From positions 1 through 64,000 of the forward strand of contig JAHBVJ010000026.1 in NCBI GenBank assembly GCA_019637615.1: a stretch of 64,000 nt of DNA. The letters are read 5' to 3'. This DNA comes from Anaerolineae bacterium (lineage in GTDB: Bacteria; Chloroflexota; Anaerolineae; Aggregatilineales; UBA2796). A program made the translations under genes and the position numbers. This document shows positions 31,752-40,175 of the stretch, piece after piece. The notes beneath the pieces were generated by a model that worked only from the letters and a program-made list of their open reading frames with translations, searched no databases and was not told the origin of the DNA. Positions within the stretch are counted from its first letter, which is position 1; each line of letters opens with the position of its first letter.

Positions 31752-31764
31752 CGACGGTTCAACA

Positions 31765-31796
31765 TCGGGCGACGTTGACCACTCCACGTCGCCCGA
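31765..31796 (+). terminator. Hairpin after the molybdenum hydroxylase (no U-tract)
   Basis: TCGGGCGACGT (31765-31775) pairs with ACGTCGCCCGA (31786-31796), 11 bp with a 10-nt loop, 13 bp after the stop codon. Confidence 0.55.
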
Positions 31797-31943
31797 CATT
31801 CCTCTGCCTCTCCTCAAGTTGCACCAGAATCTTTCTTCCTATTTAATGAATGTGGTCTTGTATAAGGGTCTGTGTCCATGACTCTCCACCCGCGCAGCAC
31901 AGCCCCGCATGGACTTAGTACTCAGCACTATTTGGGAGAGATG

Positions 31944-32969
31944 ATGCGCCAACTCCGAATGACTAAGCGCTCGCTGACTATCTTGCTTGCACTCGTCTGC
32001 CTGATGCCATCACCCACGCAGCCAATCTCGGCACAAGCCGCCGGACGTGCATGGATCGCCTTCGTCACGGTGGATTACAGCACCCGCGAGGCGACGATCA
32101 GCCTCGTTGATCCGGCATCTGGCAAGATCATCACCCTCCTGAAAGATGGATTTTTCTACTATCCTATGCTCTCTCCAGATGGTAAAAAAATTGCGTTTCT
32201 TGGTGAACATCCCCGCTCTCGCATCCAGAACGTCTATGTGATGAACACCGATGGTACGAATCTGCGGCTGCTTCTCACTGGACGCCCGCGCTACAAGCCA
32301 CTCGGTCAGGTGGCATGGTCGCCGGATAGTAGCGAGGTCTTCTATGGCGGGGCGGATGGCAATCGGCGCACGGCGGGGTTTTTCCGCGTGAAGTTGGGCA
32401 GCGACATGCCCGAACAAGTGCCATTGGAAGGCTTCACGTCCTTTTACAGCACATGGATCACCGCCTCGCCCGATGGCAGCCGCGTCGCTTTCAACGTGAA
32501 TTTGGAGGATCGCCCCTATCATCAAATCATCATCGCCAACGCTGATGGCAGCAACCCGCAGCCTGTCAGCGCGACGATGCCGAATGGTCAGTCCATCGAT
32601 GAACTGGCATGGTCGCCCGATGGACAGCAAACGCTGTTGACAGTGCTGATGCTGAATGCCATCGAGCCACAACCCTTATTGCTTGGCGATGCAAACGGTG
32701 CCAACGCGCGGCAGTTGATCTTCCCGCCGCCCAATTACATCAATTCGCTGTCGTGGTCGCCCGATGGCAAACAAATCGCCTTCCTCGCGCCGGATAAGGG
32801 AGACGCGAAACCGGATGGCGAAGTTTGGATCGCCAACGCGGACGGATCGAAGGCGCACACGCTCAACATCCCGATCAATGTGCAGTATGTCGGTACTTCA
32901 TGGCGCGTGATCCCCGACGACGTATCGCTGCCAGCCGAACCCATCTCATTTCTTGACGCGATCCAGTAG
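31944..32969 (+). CDS. Secreted PD40/TolB-like beta-propeller protein
   Basis: A protein of about 341 aa with a signal peptide (MTKRSLTILLALVCLMPSPT segment, cleavage near SAQA-A) and repeats YPMLSPDGKKIAFLG, VAWSPDSSEVFYG, ITASPDGSRVAF, LAWSPDGQQ and LSWSPDGKQIAFLA typical of PD40 propellers. It is a paralogue in style of the 633-1682 protein. The start is uncertain. ATG 31944 is just after GGGAGAG and gives a clean signal peptide, whereas ATG 31878 directly follows a TATAAG box (31861-31866) and would give a near-leaderless message. Ligand or partner unknown. Confidence 0.72.
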   Translation: MRQLRMTKRSLTILLALVCLMPSPTQPISAQAAGRAWIAFVTVDYSTREATISLVDPASGKIITLLKDGFFYYPMLSPDGKKIAFLGEHPRSRIQNVYVMNTDGTNLRLLLTGRPRYKPLGQVAWSPDSSEVFYGGADGNRRTAGFFRVKLGSDMPEQVPLEGFTSFYSTWITASPDGSRVAFNVNLEDRPYHQIIIANADGSNPQPVSATMPNGQSIDELAWSPDGQQTLLTVLMLNAIEPQPLLLGDANGANARQLIFPPPNYINSLSWSPDGKQIAFLAPDKGDAKPDGEVWIANADGSKAHTLNIPINVQYVGTSWRVIPDDVSLPAEPISFLDAIQ

Positions 32970-33013
32970 CCCCTTATCAGGACTGCACCGAGCACGCGGA
33001 ACGATGATTATGT

Positions 33014-33055
33014 TTGATCTAGGTCAAAGACGCTCACCCTGTTTCTGGCTAAAGT
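33014..33055 (+). promoter_or_regulatory. FNR/Dnr-type box and -10 element before the DUF2249-cupin operon
   Basis: TTGAT-CTAG-GTCAA (33014-33027) matches the CRP/FNR-superfamily palindrome TTGAT-N4-ATCAA at nine of ten positions. A TAAAGT -10-like box follows at 33050-33055. If transcription starts at about 33062, the box is centred at -41.5, the position used for class II activation by FNR-type regulators. The site is seen; the regulator is not in this window. Confidence 0.5.
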
Positions 33056-33132
33056 ATCCGTACACGTAAAGAGAGGCGTCCGTCACCAACAATGATTGGC
33101 GCTTCCGGAACTGAACCCAGAGGAAGGTGATC

Positions 33133-33384
33133 ATGAGCAATGGTATAGGTATCGTGATCGATGTACGACAGGTCGTCCCGCGCGATCGGCACGCGCTGAT
33201 CTTCGAGACGTTCGATAAGTTAAGGACAGGGGAGAGTTTTGTCTTGGTCAACGATCACGAACCGAAGCCGCTGTACTACCAATTCCTGCACGAGCGAGAG
33301 AACCAGTTCTCGTGGGAGTATCTGGAACAGGGGCCGTTTGTGTGGCGCGTCCAGATCGGCAAGGTCAAGCGGGGCGAGTCATGA
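33133..33384 (+). CDS. DUF2249 protein
   Basis: An 83-aa protein of the DUF2249 family: IVIDVRQVVPRDRHALIFET (about residues 6-25), then LVNDHEPKPLYYQFLHE (about 40-56) and a final WRVQIGKV strand. The SirA/TusA-like small fold is often encoded with nitric-oxide or anaerobic-respiration genes under FNR/Dnr control. AGGAAGG lies 5 nt before ATG 33133. Its stop overlaps the cupin start (ATGA), so the two are co-translated. An FNR-type box lies upstream. Confidence 0.85.
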   Translation: MSNGIGIVIDVRQVVPRDRHALIFETFDKLRTGESFVLVNDHEPKPLYYQFLHERENQFSWEYLEQGPFVWRVQIGKVKRGES

Positions 33385-33710
33385 CCAGCATGGCTAGAGA
33401 TTACGTCGTTGTGCCTGACCTGCGCCAGTTAATCACCTCTATCCAGCCGGAAAGCATCATCAGTCGGCAAGTCTACAAAGACGAGCACGTCAATGTTACC
33501 GTCTTCGGTTTTGACGCTGGACAGGCGCTGTCGGAGCATACCGCCTCGCAGCCTGCCACCATCCAGATTTTGGACGGAGAAGCGACTATCACGCTCGGTG
33601 AAGAAGTAGTTGAAGCCACCATCGGAACGTGGATTCATATGCTCCCCAACACGCGTCACAGTGTCGTCGCCAAAACGCCGCTGATTATGCTGCTAACGCT
33701 GCTAAAGTAA
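33381..33710 (+). CDS. Small cupin-domain protein
   Basis: A 109-aa single-domain cupin. The two cupin motifs are reduced: VFGFDAGQALSEHTASQPAT (about residues 42-61, with one His ligand) and GTWIHMLPNTRHSVVA (about 82-97, with a His). Metal binding through His/Glu is probable. It is translationally coupled to the DUF2249 gene, a pairing that suggests a redox or NO-responsive role rather than a metabolic enzyme. Confidence 0.85.
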   Translation: MTSMARDYVVVPDLRQLITSIQPESIISRQVYKDEHVNVTVFGFDAGQALSEHTASQPATIQILDGEATITLGEEVVEATIGTWIHMLPNTRHSVVAKTPLIMLLTLLK

Positions 33711-33725
33711 CATCCATTATCCATT

Positions 33726-33756
33726 CCTCGTCCGGTTGCTCTCACGCCGGACGAGG
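33726..33756 (+). terminator. Hairpin after the cupin gene (no U-tract)
   Basis: CCTCGTCCGG (33726-33735) pairs with CCGGACGAGG (33747-33756), 10 bp with an 11-nt loop. Confidence 0.55.
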
Positions 33757-33847
33757 GAATTTCCATCCCACTCCCGCGAACCACTTGGTACAATACGGTC
33801 TTCTTCACCAACATCTCGCTTCTTATCAACATCATCAGAGGAATACC

Positions 33848-34372
33848 ATGATTACGCGTCCACAGACTGACGAATATGGCGAGTTTTACGCGGGCTATAT
33901 CAAGCGCGTGCCGGAGGGAAGCGATCTTCTGGCGCTGCTGGCAACGCAGCCCGATGATCTGCGGGCACTGTTGAGCAGCCAGACCGACGCGCAAGCCAGC
34001 GTGCGTCCGGCTCCTACCGAGTGGAGTGTCAAGGAAGTCATCGGTCATGTCAACGACACCGAGCGCATCTTCGCCTATCGGACGCTGCGCATCGCCCGTG
34101 GCGATACCACGCCCTTACCCGGTTTCGAGCAAGATGACTATGTGCGCAACACGAATTTCAACCTTCGCGCCCTCGCTGATCTGTTGAGTGAGTTCGAACT
34201 ACAGCGCCGTGCCAATTTGCTGTGCTTCAAGCCGCTGACCGATGCCGAAATTGATCGACGCGGCACTGCGAGCGGACTCCCTGTGAGCGTCCGTGCGCTG
34301 CTGCATATCATGGCGGGACATGTGCTGCATCACTACGAGAGTTTGAAGGTGGACTACAAGGTGCAAGCCTGA
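33848..34372 (+). CDS. DinB-superfamily protein
   Basis: A 174-aa four-helix-bundle DinB/YfiT-like protein. The conserved WSVKEVIGHVNDTERIFAYR (about residues 56-75) and the C-terminal LLHIMAGHVLHHYESLK (about 151-167) provide the three metal-binding histidines. Members act as metal-dependent thiol transferases (bacillithiol/mycothiol-type) or stress proteins. AGGAATACC precedes ATG 33848; earlier in-frame codons lie in the preceding gene's terminator. A TACAAT box at 33789-33794 may drive it. Confidence 0.85.
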   Translation: MITRPQTDEYGEFYAGYIKRVPEGSDLLALLATQPDDLRALLSSQTDAQASVRPAPTEWSVKEVIGHVNDTERIFAYRTLRIARGDTTPLPGFEQDDYVRNTNFNLRALADLLSEFELQRRANLLCFKPLTDAEIDRRGTASGLPVSVRALLHIMAGHVLHHYESLKVDYKVQA

Positions 34373-34470
34373 AGCACAGCTTCGCTTGTGTGCCCAACTT
34401 GCGATAAGTAATTTTCATTCCTTATCGGTCAGGTTGGGCTTACTTCAATAGTTGATTCCTGCTTTTCCCA

Positions 34471-34734
34471 TCAACGCAACTCATAGATACTAGAGGCATC
34501 TGTAGAAGCATTTGCCCTAATCAGCAGTAGTACAAATATCACTATCGGCAACAACCAATTAACGACTAACATCGCATACAAAAATATACTTCGGAACGCA
34601 AGTGGGTTAGTGCCTCCAGTCACCTTGCGCGCATATTGGATAAACGCGATATTGGCGATAAGTCCCGGTAACCAGACAACCACCCCATATAACGCGAAAA
34701 CGAGAATTAGGTCGGATGTTGTGATGGTGATCAT
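34471..34734 (-). CDS. Small hydrophobic membrane protein
   Basis: An 87-aa protein with two or three hydrophobic helices (residues about 7-30 and 44-72). It has no recognised family. ATG 34734 is preceded by AAGGATC, giving a better start than the upstream in-frame codon. It stands alone on the minus strand and is AT-richer than its neighbours. Confidence 0.6.
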   Translation of the reverse strand: MITITTSDLILVFALYGVVVWLPGLIANIAFIQYARKVTGGTNPLAFRSIFLYAMLVVNWLLPIVIFVLLLIRANASTDASSIYELR

Positions 34735-35078
34735 GAGTTGATCCTTTTTCACCGGATGCTATCTAAATGCACAACAATGATCGCGCTAATTTTCAAATAG
34801 TCTTCACCAATCTGCACAAAAATAAAATTCGTAAATGCTCTTTAGGAAATTGTAATGTGGTTGTTAGAAAATGAGTTGTTAATCTTAACCTTCACGCGTA
34901 GGGAATAGCTATCAGCTTGCAAGACGCGCAAGGTTACGGACGCTGGAACCCAAACACGTCACTGGATAGAGAGCGGATACGTCGCACACAGGTATTTGGC
35001 TGTCGATACACCTGATGATACACCACAGCCTGTCGTCACACTCCCGCTTAACCTATCCCCAAATAATGCAGAGTTGTT
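34735..35078. other. Gene-free interval upstream of the orphan prodomain ORF
   Basis: These 344 bp hold an AT-rich left half with no clear ORF and a right half (about 34915-35075) with an open but startless + frame reading KTRKVTDAGTQTRHWIESGY onward. That could be eroded coding sequence. No promoter or terminator is convincing. Confidence 0.4.
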
Positions 35079-35477
35079 ATGCCGAACGCGCCTATGCCGA
35101 TGCCAAAAGCCAATAACCCGCCTTTGCCTAATCTCGTCAGAGTAACGATCGTGTTGACTGAGCCGCCGACCTCCCGGTTTTATGCGGCTTTGCACGCCGA
35201 TGCTGTTTACTCCGCCGCGACGATCTCACAGGCAGTCGCGTCTCAACTAGAGCGCATCAACCAACAGCAAGAGGAATTGATCAAGGTGGTATCTGCACCA
35301 CCCATCGGCGGCAGCGTGGTTTTGCGGATGCAATCTGCGTTGAATGCCGTGGTCGTCACCGTCGATGCCTCTCACTTGCCGTGGCTGCGAAGCTTGACGG
35401 TGGTGAAGGGTATTTACCGTGATGAAATACACGGTCGTGATTCATCGGTATCTACATCAAACGCCAGCAGTAAATGA
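35079..35477 (+). CDS. Orphan inhibitor-I9/subtilisin-prodomain-like protein
   Basis: A 132-aa protein without signal peptide. Its middle and C-terminal part (residues about 66-124: QQQEELIKVV, LNAVVVTVDASHLPWLRSLT, VVKGIYRDEIHGRD) aligns by eye with the propeptide of the S8 protease encoded 140 bp downstream (LIAQLAG, VNGVSVELDANKINNLKTLT, GVVAAYPDQIIGRD). Stand-alone I9 domains act as intermolecular chaperones or inhibitors of subtilases. It may instead be a remnant of a duplicated protease gene cut off after the prodomain. No strong ribosome site is visible. Confidence 0.55.
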   Translation: MPNAPMPMPKANNPPLPNLVRVTIVLTEPPTSRFYAALHADAVYSAATISQAVASQLERINQQQEELIKVVSAPPIGGSVVLRMQSALNAVVVTVDASHLPWLRSLTVVKGIYRDEIHGRDSSVSTSNASSK

Positions 35478-35617
35478 CTCAGCAGCACGGAGGGCAAGGA
35501 GCCACTCAATACGGAGGGGGTGATACAACAGTCGTAAGTCATCATTCGAATCAGTATTTGATTCACAGCATATGACCGCTCATTATCTTTATTTATTTTG
35601 GTAACGCAGGGGGTACG

Positions 35618-38600
35618 ATGAAACGTAGCAAAGTTTCACGTCTTTTCACCGTTTTACTCGCGATGATGTTGGTACTCAGCCTCATCACTACGATCAACGA
35701 TGCTCAACAAGCCACGGCGCAGGGGGGGCCAACCCGCTCCCAGTTCGGCACGAGCAGCAGCAAGCCGTCGCTCGATGTGAGCGGACTGACGCCGGATACA
35801 CTGAATATCAGTCCGGAAGGTCGTACACAGGTCTTCTTGAAGCTGCCATCCACGCCAGTTGCCCTCGCTTTCAAAGCGTCCGGTAAGGGTGTCATCGCTG
35901 GTCAGCGCAAAACGATTGTCGCTGAACAGAAAGCGTTAATTGCGCAATTGGCAGGACTGAAGGCCAATGCCAAAGTCGTCGGCCAACTGTCGATGGTGGT
36001 CAACGGCGTGAGCGTTGAACTTGACGCCAATAAGATCAACAATCTGAAGACACTGACCGGCGTTGTCGCCGCTTACCCTGACCAGATCATCGGACGCGAT
36101 CTTGGTACCAGCGTACCATCCATCGGTGTTCCGGTTGGTTGGTCAAGTGGGTTCACGGGCGAAGGAATGCGCATCGCCATCATTGACGACGGCATCGATT
36201 ACAAACATGCCGATTTTGGCGGCAACGCCAGCACCACGTGGAATCCGCTCACGGGTGCCAACGAAAAGGTCATCGGCGGCTATGACTTCGTGGGCGACAA
36301 CTACAACGCCGACCTCGGCACCACGCCAGTGCCCGACCCCGATCCGTTCACCTGCCCGTTGTCGGCTGGCGGTTCCCCCACCCATCACGGTACCCACGTC
36401 GCGGGTATCGCGCTCGGTTATGGTGTGAACGCCGACGGCACGACCTATCACGGCCCGTACAATGCCAGCACTCCCTTCAACACGATGAAGATCGCTCCGG
36501 GCGTCGCACCCGAAGCCAAGCTGCTGCTGTACCGTGTGTTTGGTTGCGCTGGTACGGTTGAAAGCGACATCATCGCTGCGGCGATTGATCGCGCGGTTGA
36601 CCCCAACAACGATGGCGATCCTAGCGATGCTGTTGAAGTCATCAACATGTCGCTCGGTTCCTCCTACGGTGGCGGTTTTGGCATCGAACAAGAAGCCATC
36701 GACAATGCCGTTGCTGCTGGCGTGATCGTGGTGGCCTCGGCTGGCAACAGCGGTGACTCGTACTACGTGGTTGGCAACCCCAGCGCGAGTGGTTCCGCCA
36801 TCAGCGTAGCGAATACGTCGGCCTATAACCCAGAAGCCTTCGTGAGCGCTCCGGCTGCCATCGCGGGCAGCTATGTGGCGACTGGCGCGGCGTTCGGCCC
36901 TCGCGTCGATACGACGGGCATCACTGGCACCTTAGCAGCGGCAGTACCGAATACGGCGTGCGCGGCGATCACGTCGCCCGTAGCTGGTAAGATCGCGTTG
37001 ATTGATCGCGGTACGTGCTCGTTCGGCAGCAAGGTAGCAGCAGCGCAGGCGGCTGGTGCGGTTGCCGTGTTGATGTGCAACAACGTGGCTGGCGCGCCCA
37101 TCGTCATGGGCGGCGATCCACTGTTCCCGAATATCACGATCCCCAGCGTGATGATCTCGCTGACGGACTGCAACACCATCAAGACGCAGATCGCGAACCC
37201 GATCACCGTCACGCTGCGCGTTGGTGCGTCCTTCGCGGGCATCGACGCGTCATCTTCACGCGGGCCACGTCGTGGCAGTGATGCGTCGCGCATCATTTTG
37301 AAGCCGGACATCGCAGCGCCCGGTTCGAATATCTTCTCGGCGGCTGGCAACACTGGTTCCGAGGGCAAGTCCCTGAGCGGTACGTCGATGGCTGCGCCGC
37401 ACGTCGCTGGTGCAGTGGCGCTGCTCAAACAGCAAAATCCCAAGTGGTCAGTGCAAGAGATCAAGGCACTGGTGATGAATACCGCGATCTCTAACGTCAA
37501 GCCCACCCCGACCTCGACGCTGCAATTCGGCCCCGGTCGTGTTGGTTCCGGCCTGATTGATGTCGCGAACGCGGTCAGAGAAGGCGGTAGCGGCCCCAAG
37601 GTAATCGCGTACGACAAGGCTGATCCGCTGCTCGTGAGCGTGTCCTTCGGCCTGATCGAAGCGACTGGCCCGACCACCGTTTCGCGCCAGATCGAACTCA
37701 AGAACAAGGGCAACCAAGGGATCACCTACGCGGTTGGTCTACAAAATGTCGTCCAAGAGAACGGCACGACGGTTAGCGTCAGCCCCTCCTCAGTGACCGT
37801 ACCCGCCAATGGCAAGGCTACTGTGACGGTGACAATCAACACCAATCCGGGTGCAGCATCACAGCCAGTCAAGCATGATGCGACGGTTGATGAGGCTCAA
37901 GGCGGTCTCCCGCGCGAGTGGCTGAGTGAAGTCGCTGGCTATGTCACGTTCACGGCGACCAACAAGCCTTCCTTGCGCGTTGCTTATCATGCCGTGCCGC
38001 GTCCCGCGTCAAACATGAGCGCGCCAGAGACAGTGACCCTGCCTGATGCGGTTGGTACCACGTCAATCCCCCTGACAGGCTCAGGTATGTTCACCGGTGC
38101 GCTGACGGGTGCGGGTTCGCAGTACAACGTGCTCTCGACTGTCTCGCCGTTCGAGCTGAAATACATCAGCGGCGATGAAGCCAACGATACGCCGATCTCC
38201 AACAATGCCGATGTGAAGTATGTCGGCGTAACCAGCGACTTCGCCGCTCATGGCACGCTGGCGTCCTCGGAAATCTACTTTGCCATCAGCACGCAAAGTG
38301 ATTTCGGAACCATCAAGGAACTTCGGGTTCGCATCTGGATCGACAAGGATCGCAATGGTACCGATGACTTCCTGTTGGATGTACCGAATCTAACGGTCAG
38401 CAGCTTGCCTGTAGACGTACTCCTGTCGCGGTTGACGCCGCTAGCGGGTACGGGCGGCGGGTTGTATGACTTCGTTGATCCAGTATACGCAGGTGGTTCA
38501 TTCCCGATCCAGACCTATCGCTTCAACAGCAATGTGATTGTGCTGGCAGTAGGGGCTGGCCCCGGTTGGTTGAACCTGACCAACGGCGTGCCGTTCAACT

Positions 38601-39694
38601 TCCAAGTGGACGTGCAGAGCAATGAGGGCGCGGACTTGACGCCATACCTGACGTACAATCCCGCTGCTGCTCCGCTCGACTTCACGGGCGCAAGCGTCGG
38701 TGGCCCCTTCGCGGGTCTGCCGTGGTATGTGGACTTCCAAGGCGCGGATGATGTGCCAGTCAGCTACAACCTCGCCAACTACGTCGGCCCCGATCCGCTG
38801 CGCGTGCTGCTCGTTCACTATCTGAACGGCGCTGGCAGCCGTGCCGAAGTCGTCACGCTCAAAGGCCCCGGTTTGCCCAACGCGGGTGATACCATCGGTC
38901 AGTATCGTGCGTCGGCAGGTCAATTCTTGCTGCGTAAGACCAACACCGCTGGCCCCGCCGACATCACCGTTAACTTCGGTGTAGTCGGGCAGGTCAGTGC
39001 CTTGGCACGCGTGGCAGTGTCCGGTGACTGGAACGGCGACGGCGTCGATACGGTTGGTTACTACGAGACGTATAACCATCGTTTCGTGCTGACCAATTCA
39101 CCTGATGGCAGCGGTCCCTCCATCATCGTACCGTTCGGTGTGTCCTCGGATACCCCGATCGTAGGCGACTGGAATGGCGACGGCACGGATGGCATCGGCG
39201 TGTATCGGTCGTCGGATGGCACGTTCTTGCTGCGCAATACGGCGACAGCGGGCGCGCCTGACTATACCATCACTACGTGGCAGCTCAACGGCGTCGGCGT
39301 GGCAGGTGACTGGAACGGCGACGGCATTGACAGCCCCGGTATTTTCTATAAGGCGAGTGGCAAGTGGGTCTTCACGAACTACGTGTGCAACTGCTTCGTG
39401 ACGCCAGAAAACACCGTCATCTACGGCAATAATGGCGACTTCGCGGTCGTGGGCGACTGGGATGGCGATGGCTACGATGGTCTCGGTGTATACCGTCCAT
39501 CGACAGGCATCTTCTATCTGCGCAACAGTGCCAGCGCGGGTGCAGCCGACATTATTGTACCCTTCGGCGTACCGAATGATCGTCCGGTGGCTGGTCACTG
39601 GGTGAACACGACGGGCGCGGACTACACCGTAGTCAGCCTCCCGCCGGGTGGTGCATCCGAGACCGCGCCGAGCTTCGAACCTCGCTCGAAGTAG
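35618..39694 (+). CDS. Secreted S8 subtilisin-family protease with PA and FG-GAP-like repeats
   Basis: A 1358-aa secreted protease. A signal peptide (about 1-35) precedes an I9-type prodomain (about 65-165). The S8 catalytic domain follows with Asp in IAIIDDGID (about 190), His in HHGTHVAGIALGYG (about 257) and Ser in GTSMAAPHVAGAVALLK (about 590). A PA domain is inserted in it at about 440-540. Fn3-like beta domains span about 680-1080. Five C-terminal units of the type VAGDWNGDGIDSPGIF (about 1090-1335) carry the D-x-N-x-D-G calcium-binding pattern. It ends APSFEPRSK. The C-terminal module is shared with the protein at 59821-62103. It probably degrades extracellular protein. Confidence 0.92.
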   Translation: MKRSKVSRLFTVLLAMMLVLSLITTINDAQQATAQGGPTRSQFGTSSSKPSLDVSGLTPDTLNISPEGRTQVFLKLPSTPVALAFKASGKGVIAGQRKTIVAEQKALIAQLAGLKANAKVVGQLSMVVNGVSVELDANKINNLKTLTGVVAAYPDQIIGRDLGTSVPSIGVPVGWSSGFTGEGMRIAIIDDGIDYKHADFGGNASTTWNPLTGANEKVIGGYDFVGDNYNADLGTTPVPDPDPFTCPLSAGGSPTHHGTHVAGIALGYGVNADGTTYHGPYNASTPFNTMKIAPGVAPEAKLLLYRVFGCAGTVESDIIAAAIDRAVDPNNDGDPSDAVEVINMSLGSSYGGGFGIEQEAIDNAVAAGVIVVASAGNSGDSYYVVGNPSASGSAISVANTSAYNPEAFVSAPAAIAGSYVATGAAFGPRVDTTGITGTLAAAVPNTACAAITSPVAGKIALIDRGTCSFGSKVAAAQAAGAVAVLMCNNVAGAPIVMGGDPLFPNITIPSVMISLTDCNTIKTQIANPITVTLRVGASFAGIDASSSRGPRRGSDASRIILKPDIAAPGSNIFSAAGNTGSEGKSLSGTSMAAPHVAGAVALLKQQNPKWSVQEIKALVMNTAISNVKPTPTSTLQFGPGRVGSGLIDVANAVREGGSGPKVIAYDKADPLLVSVSFGLIEATGPTTVSRQIELKNKGNQGITYAVGLQNVVQENGTTVSVSPSSVTVPANGKATVTVTINTNPGAASQPVKHDATVDEAQGGLPREWLSEVAGYVTFTATNKPSLRVAYHAVPRPASNMSAPETVTLPDAVGTTSIPLTGSGMFTGALTGAGSQYNVLSTVSPFELKYISGDEANDTPISNNADVKYVGVTSDFAAHGTLASSEIYFAISTQSDFGTIKELRVRIWIDKDRNGTDDFLLDVPNLTVSSLPVDVLLSRLTPLAGTGGGLYDFVDPVYAGGSFPIQTYRFNSNVIVLAVGAGPGWLNLTNGVPFNFQVDVQSNEGADLTPYLTYNPAAAPLDFTGASVGGPFAGLPWYVDFQGADDVPVSYNLANYVGPDPLRVLLVHYLNGAGSRAEVVTLKGPGLPNAGDTIGQYRASAGQFLLRKTNTAGPADITVNFGVVGQVSALARVAVSGDWNGDGVDTVGYYETYNHRFVLTNSPDGSGPSIIVPFGVSSDTPIVGDWNGDGTDGIGVYRSSDGTFLLRNTATAGAPDYTITTWQLNGVGVAGDWNGDGIDSPGIFYKASGKWVFTNYVCNCFVTPENTVIYGNNGDFAVVGDWDGDGYDGLGVYRPSTGIFYLRNSASAGAADIIVPFGVPNDRPVAGHWVNTTGADYTVVSLPPGGASETAPSFEPRSK

Positions 39695-39711
39695 TACCCT
39701 TCGTCACATAG

Positions 39712-39783
39712 GATGAGTCAGTACGCTGTACTGGCTCATCGTAGACAGCAGATGGGCGGTATTCCGAGAGGGATGCCGCCCAT
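39712..39783 (+). terminator. Two hairpins after the S8 protease gene
   Basis: GATGAGTCAGTAC/GTACTGGCTCATC (39712-39724 with 39728-39740, one mismatch) is followed by ATGGGCGGTAT/ATGCCGCCCAT (39752-39762 with 39773-39783, with G-U). A short TTTAATT follows the second. Confidence 0.55.
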
Positions 39784-39978
39784 TTAATTGTCAATGATCG
39801 ACTTATGCGCCTTAAGCAGTTGACCTGCCCTTGACGTAACTCAAATGTTCGTTTGTAATGATCTGAGCTGTTGAGTTCGCTATGATAATTGCATTTTGCT
39901 GAACCGGGTTGAACAAGTTGTCTGATTTGCTGCATCGCGCACAGAAAACTACTCCTAACTCAACCGCAAAACGCGCAA

Positions 39979-40128
39979 TTGATCATGTATGATCGGGTTC
40001 TCTGCTCAACTTCCGATCATAAAACCGATCATATGCGATTTTTGAGCGAGTTTTCCGATCATTCCCTGAGCAGAAAAATTCGCAACCCGATCATGCTTAT
40101 CGGTGTTTGTGATCGATTTTATGATCGT
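39979..40128. repeat. Cluster of CCGATCAT iteron-like sites
   Basis: Perfect CCGATCAT occurs at 40013, 40025, 40055 and 40087, and its perfect complement ATGATCGG at 39989. Near-matches lie at 39979 (TTGATCAT), 40109 (GTGATCGA) and 40121 (ATGATCGT), with an outlier at 39794. Eight sites in 150 bp in both orientations suggest multimeric protein binding. The cluster lies between two convergent genes, so it is not an ordinary promoter operator. Confidence 0.6.
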
Positions 40129-40175
40129 AATCAAATTGCCTGTTTGCCGCTGCGTAGGGGGAGTCACTCAGGGTT

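Larger units (their letters stand above)
39695..40175. other. Convergent intergenic region with hairpins and iterons
   Basis: These 481 bp separate the S8 protease gene from the minus-strand membrane protein gene. They hold two terminator-like hairpins (39712-39783), then AT-rich DNA, then the CCGATCAT cluster. No convincing ORF is present. Confidence 0.6.
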
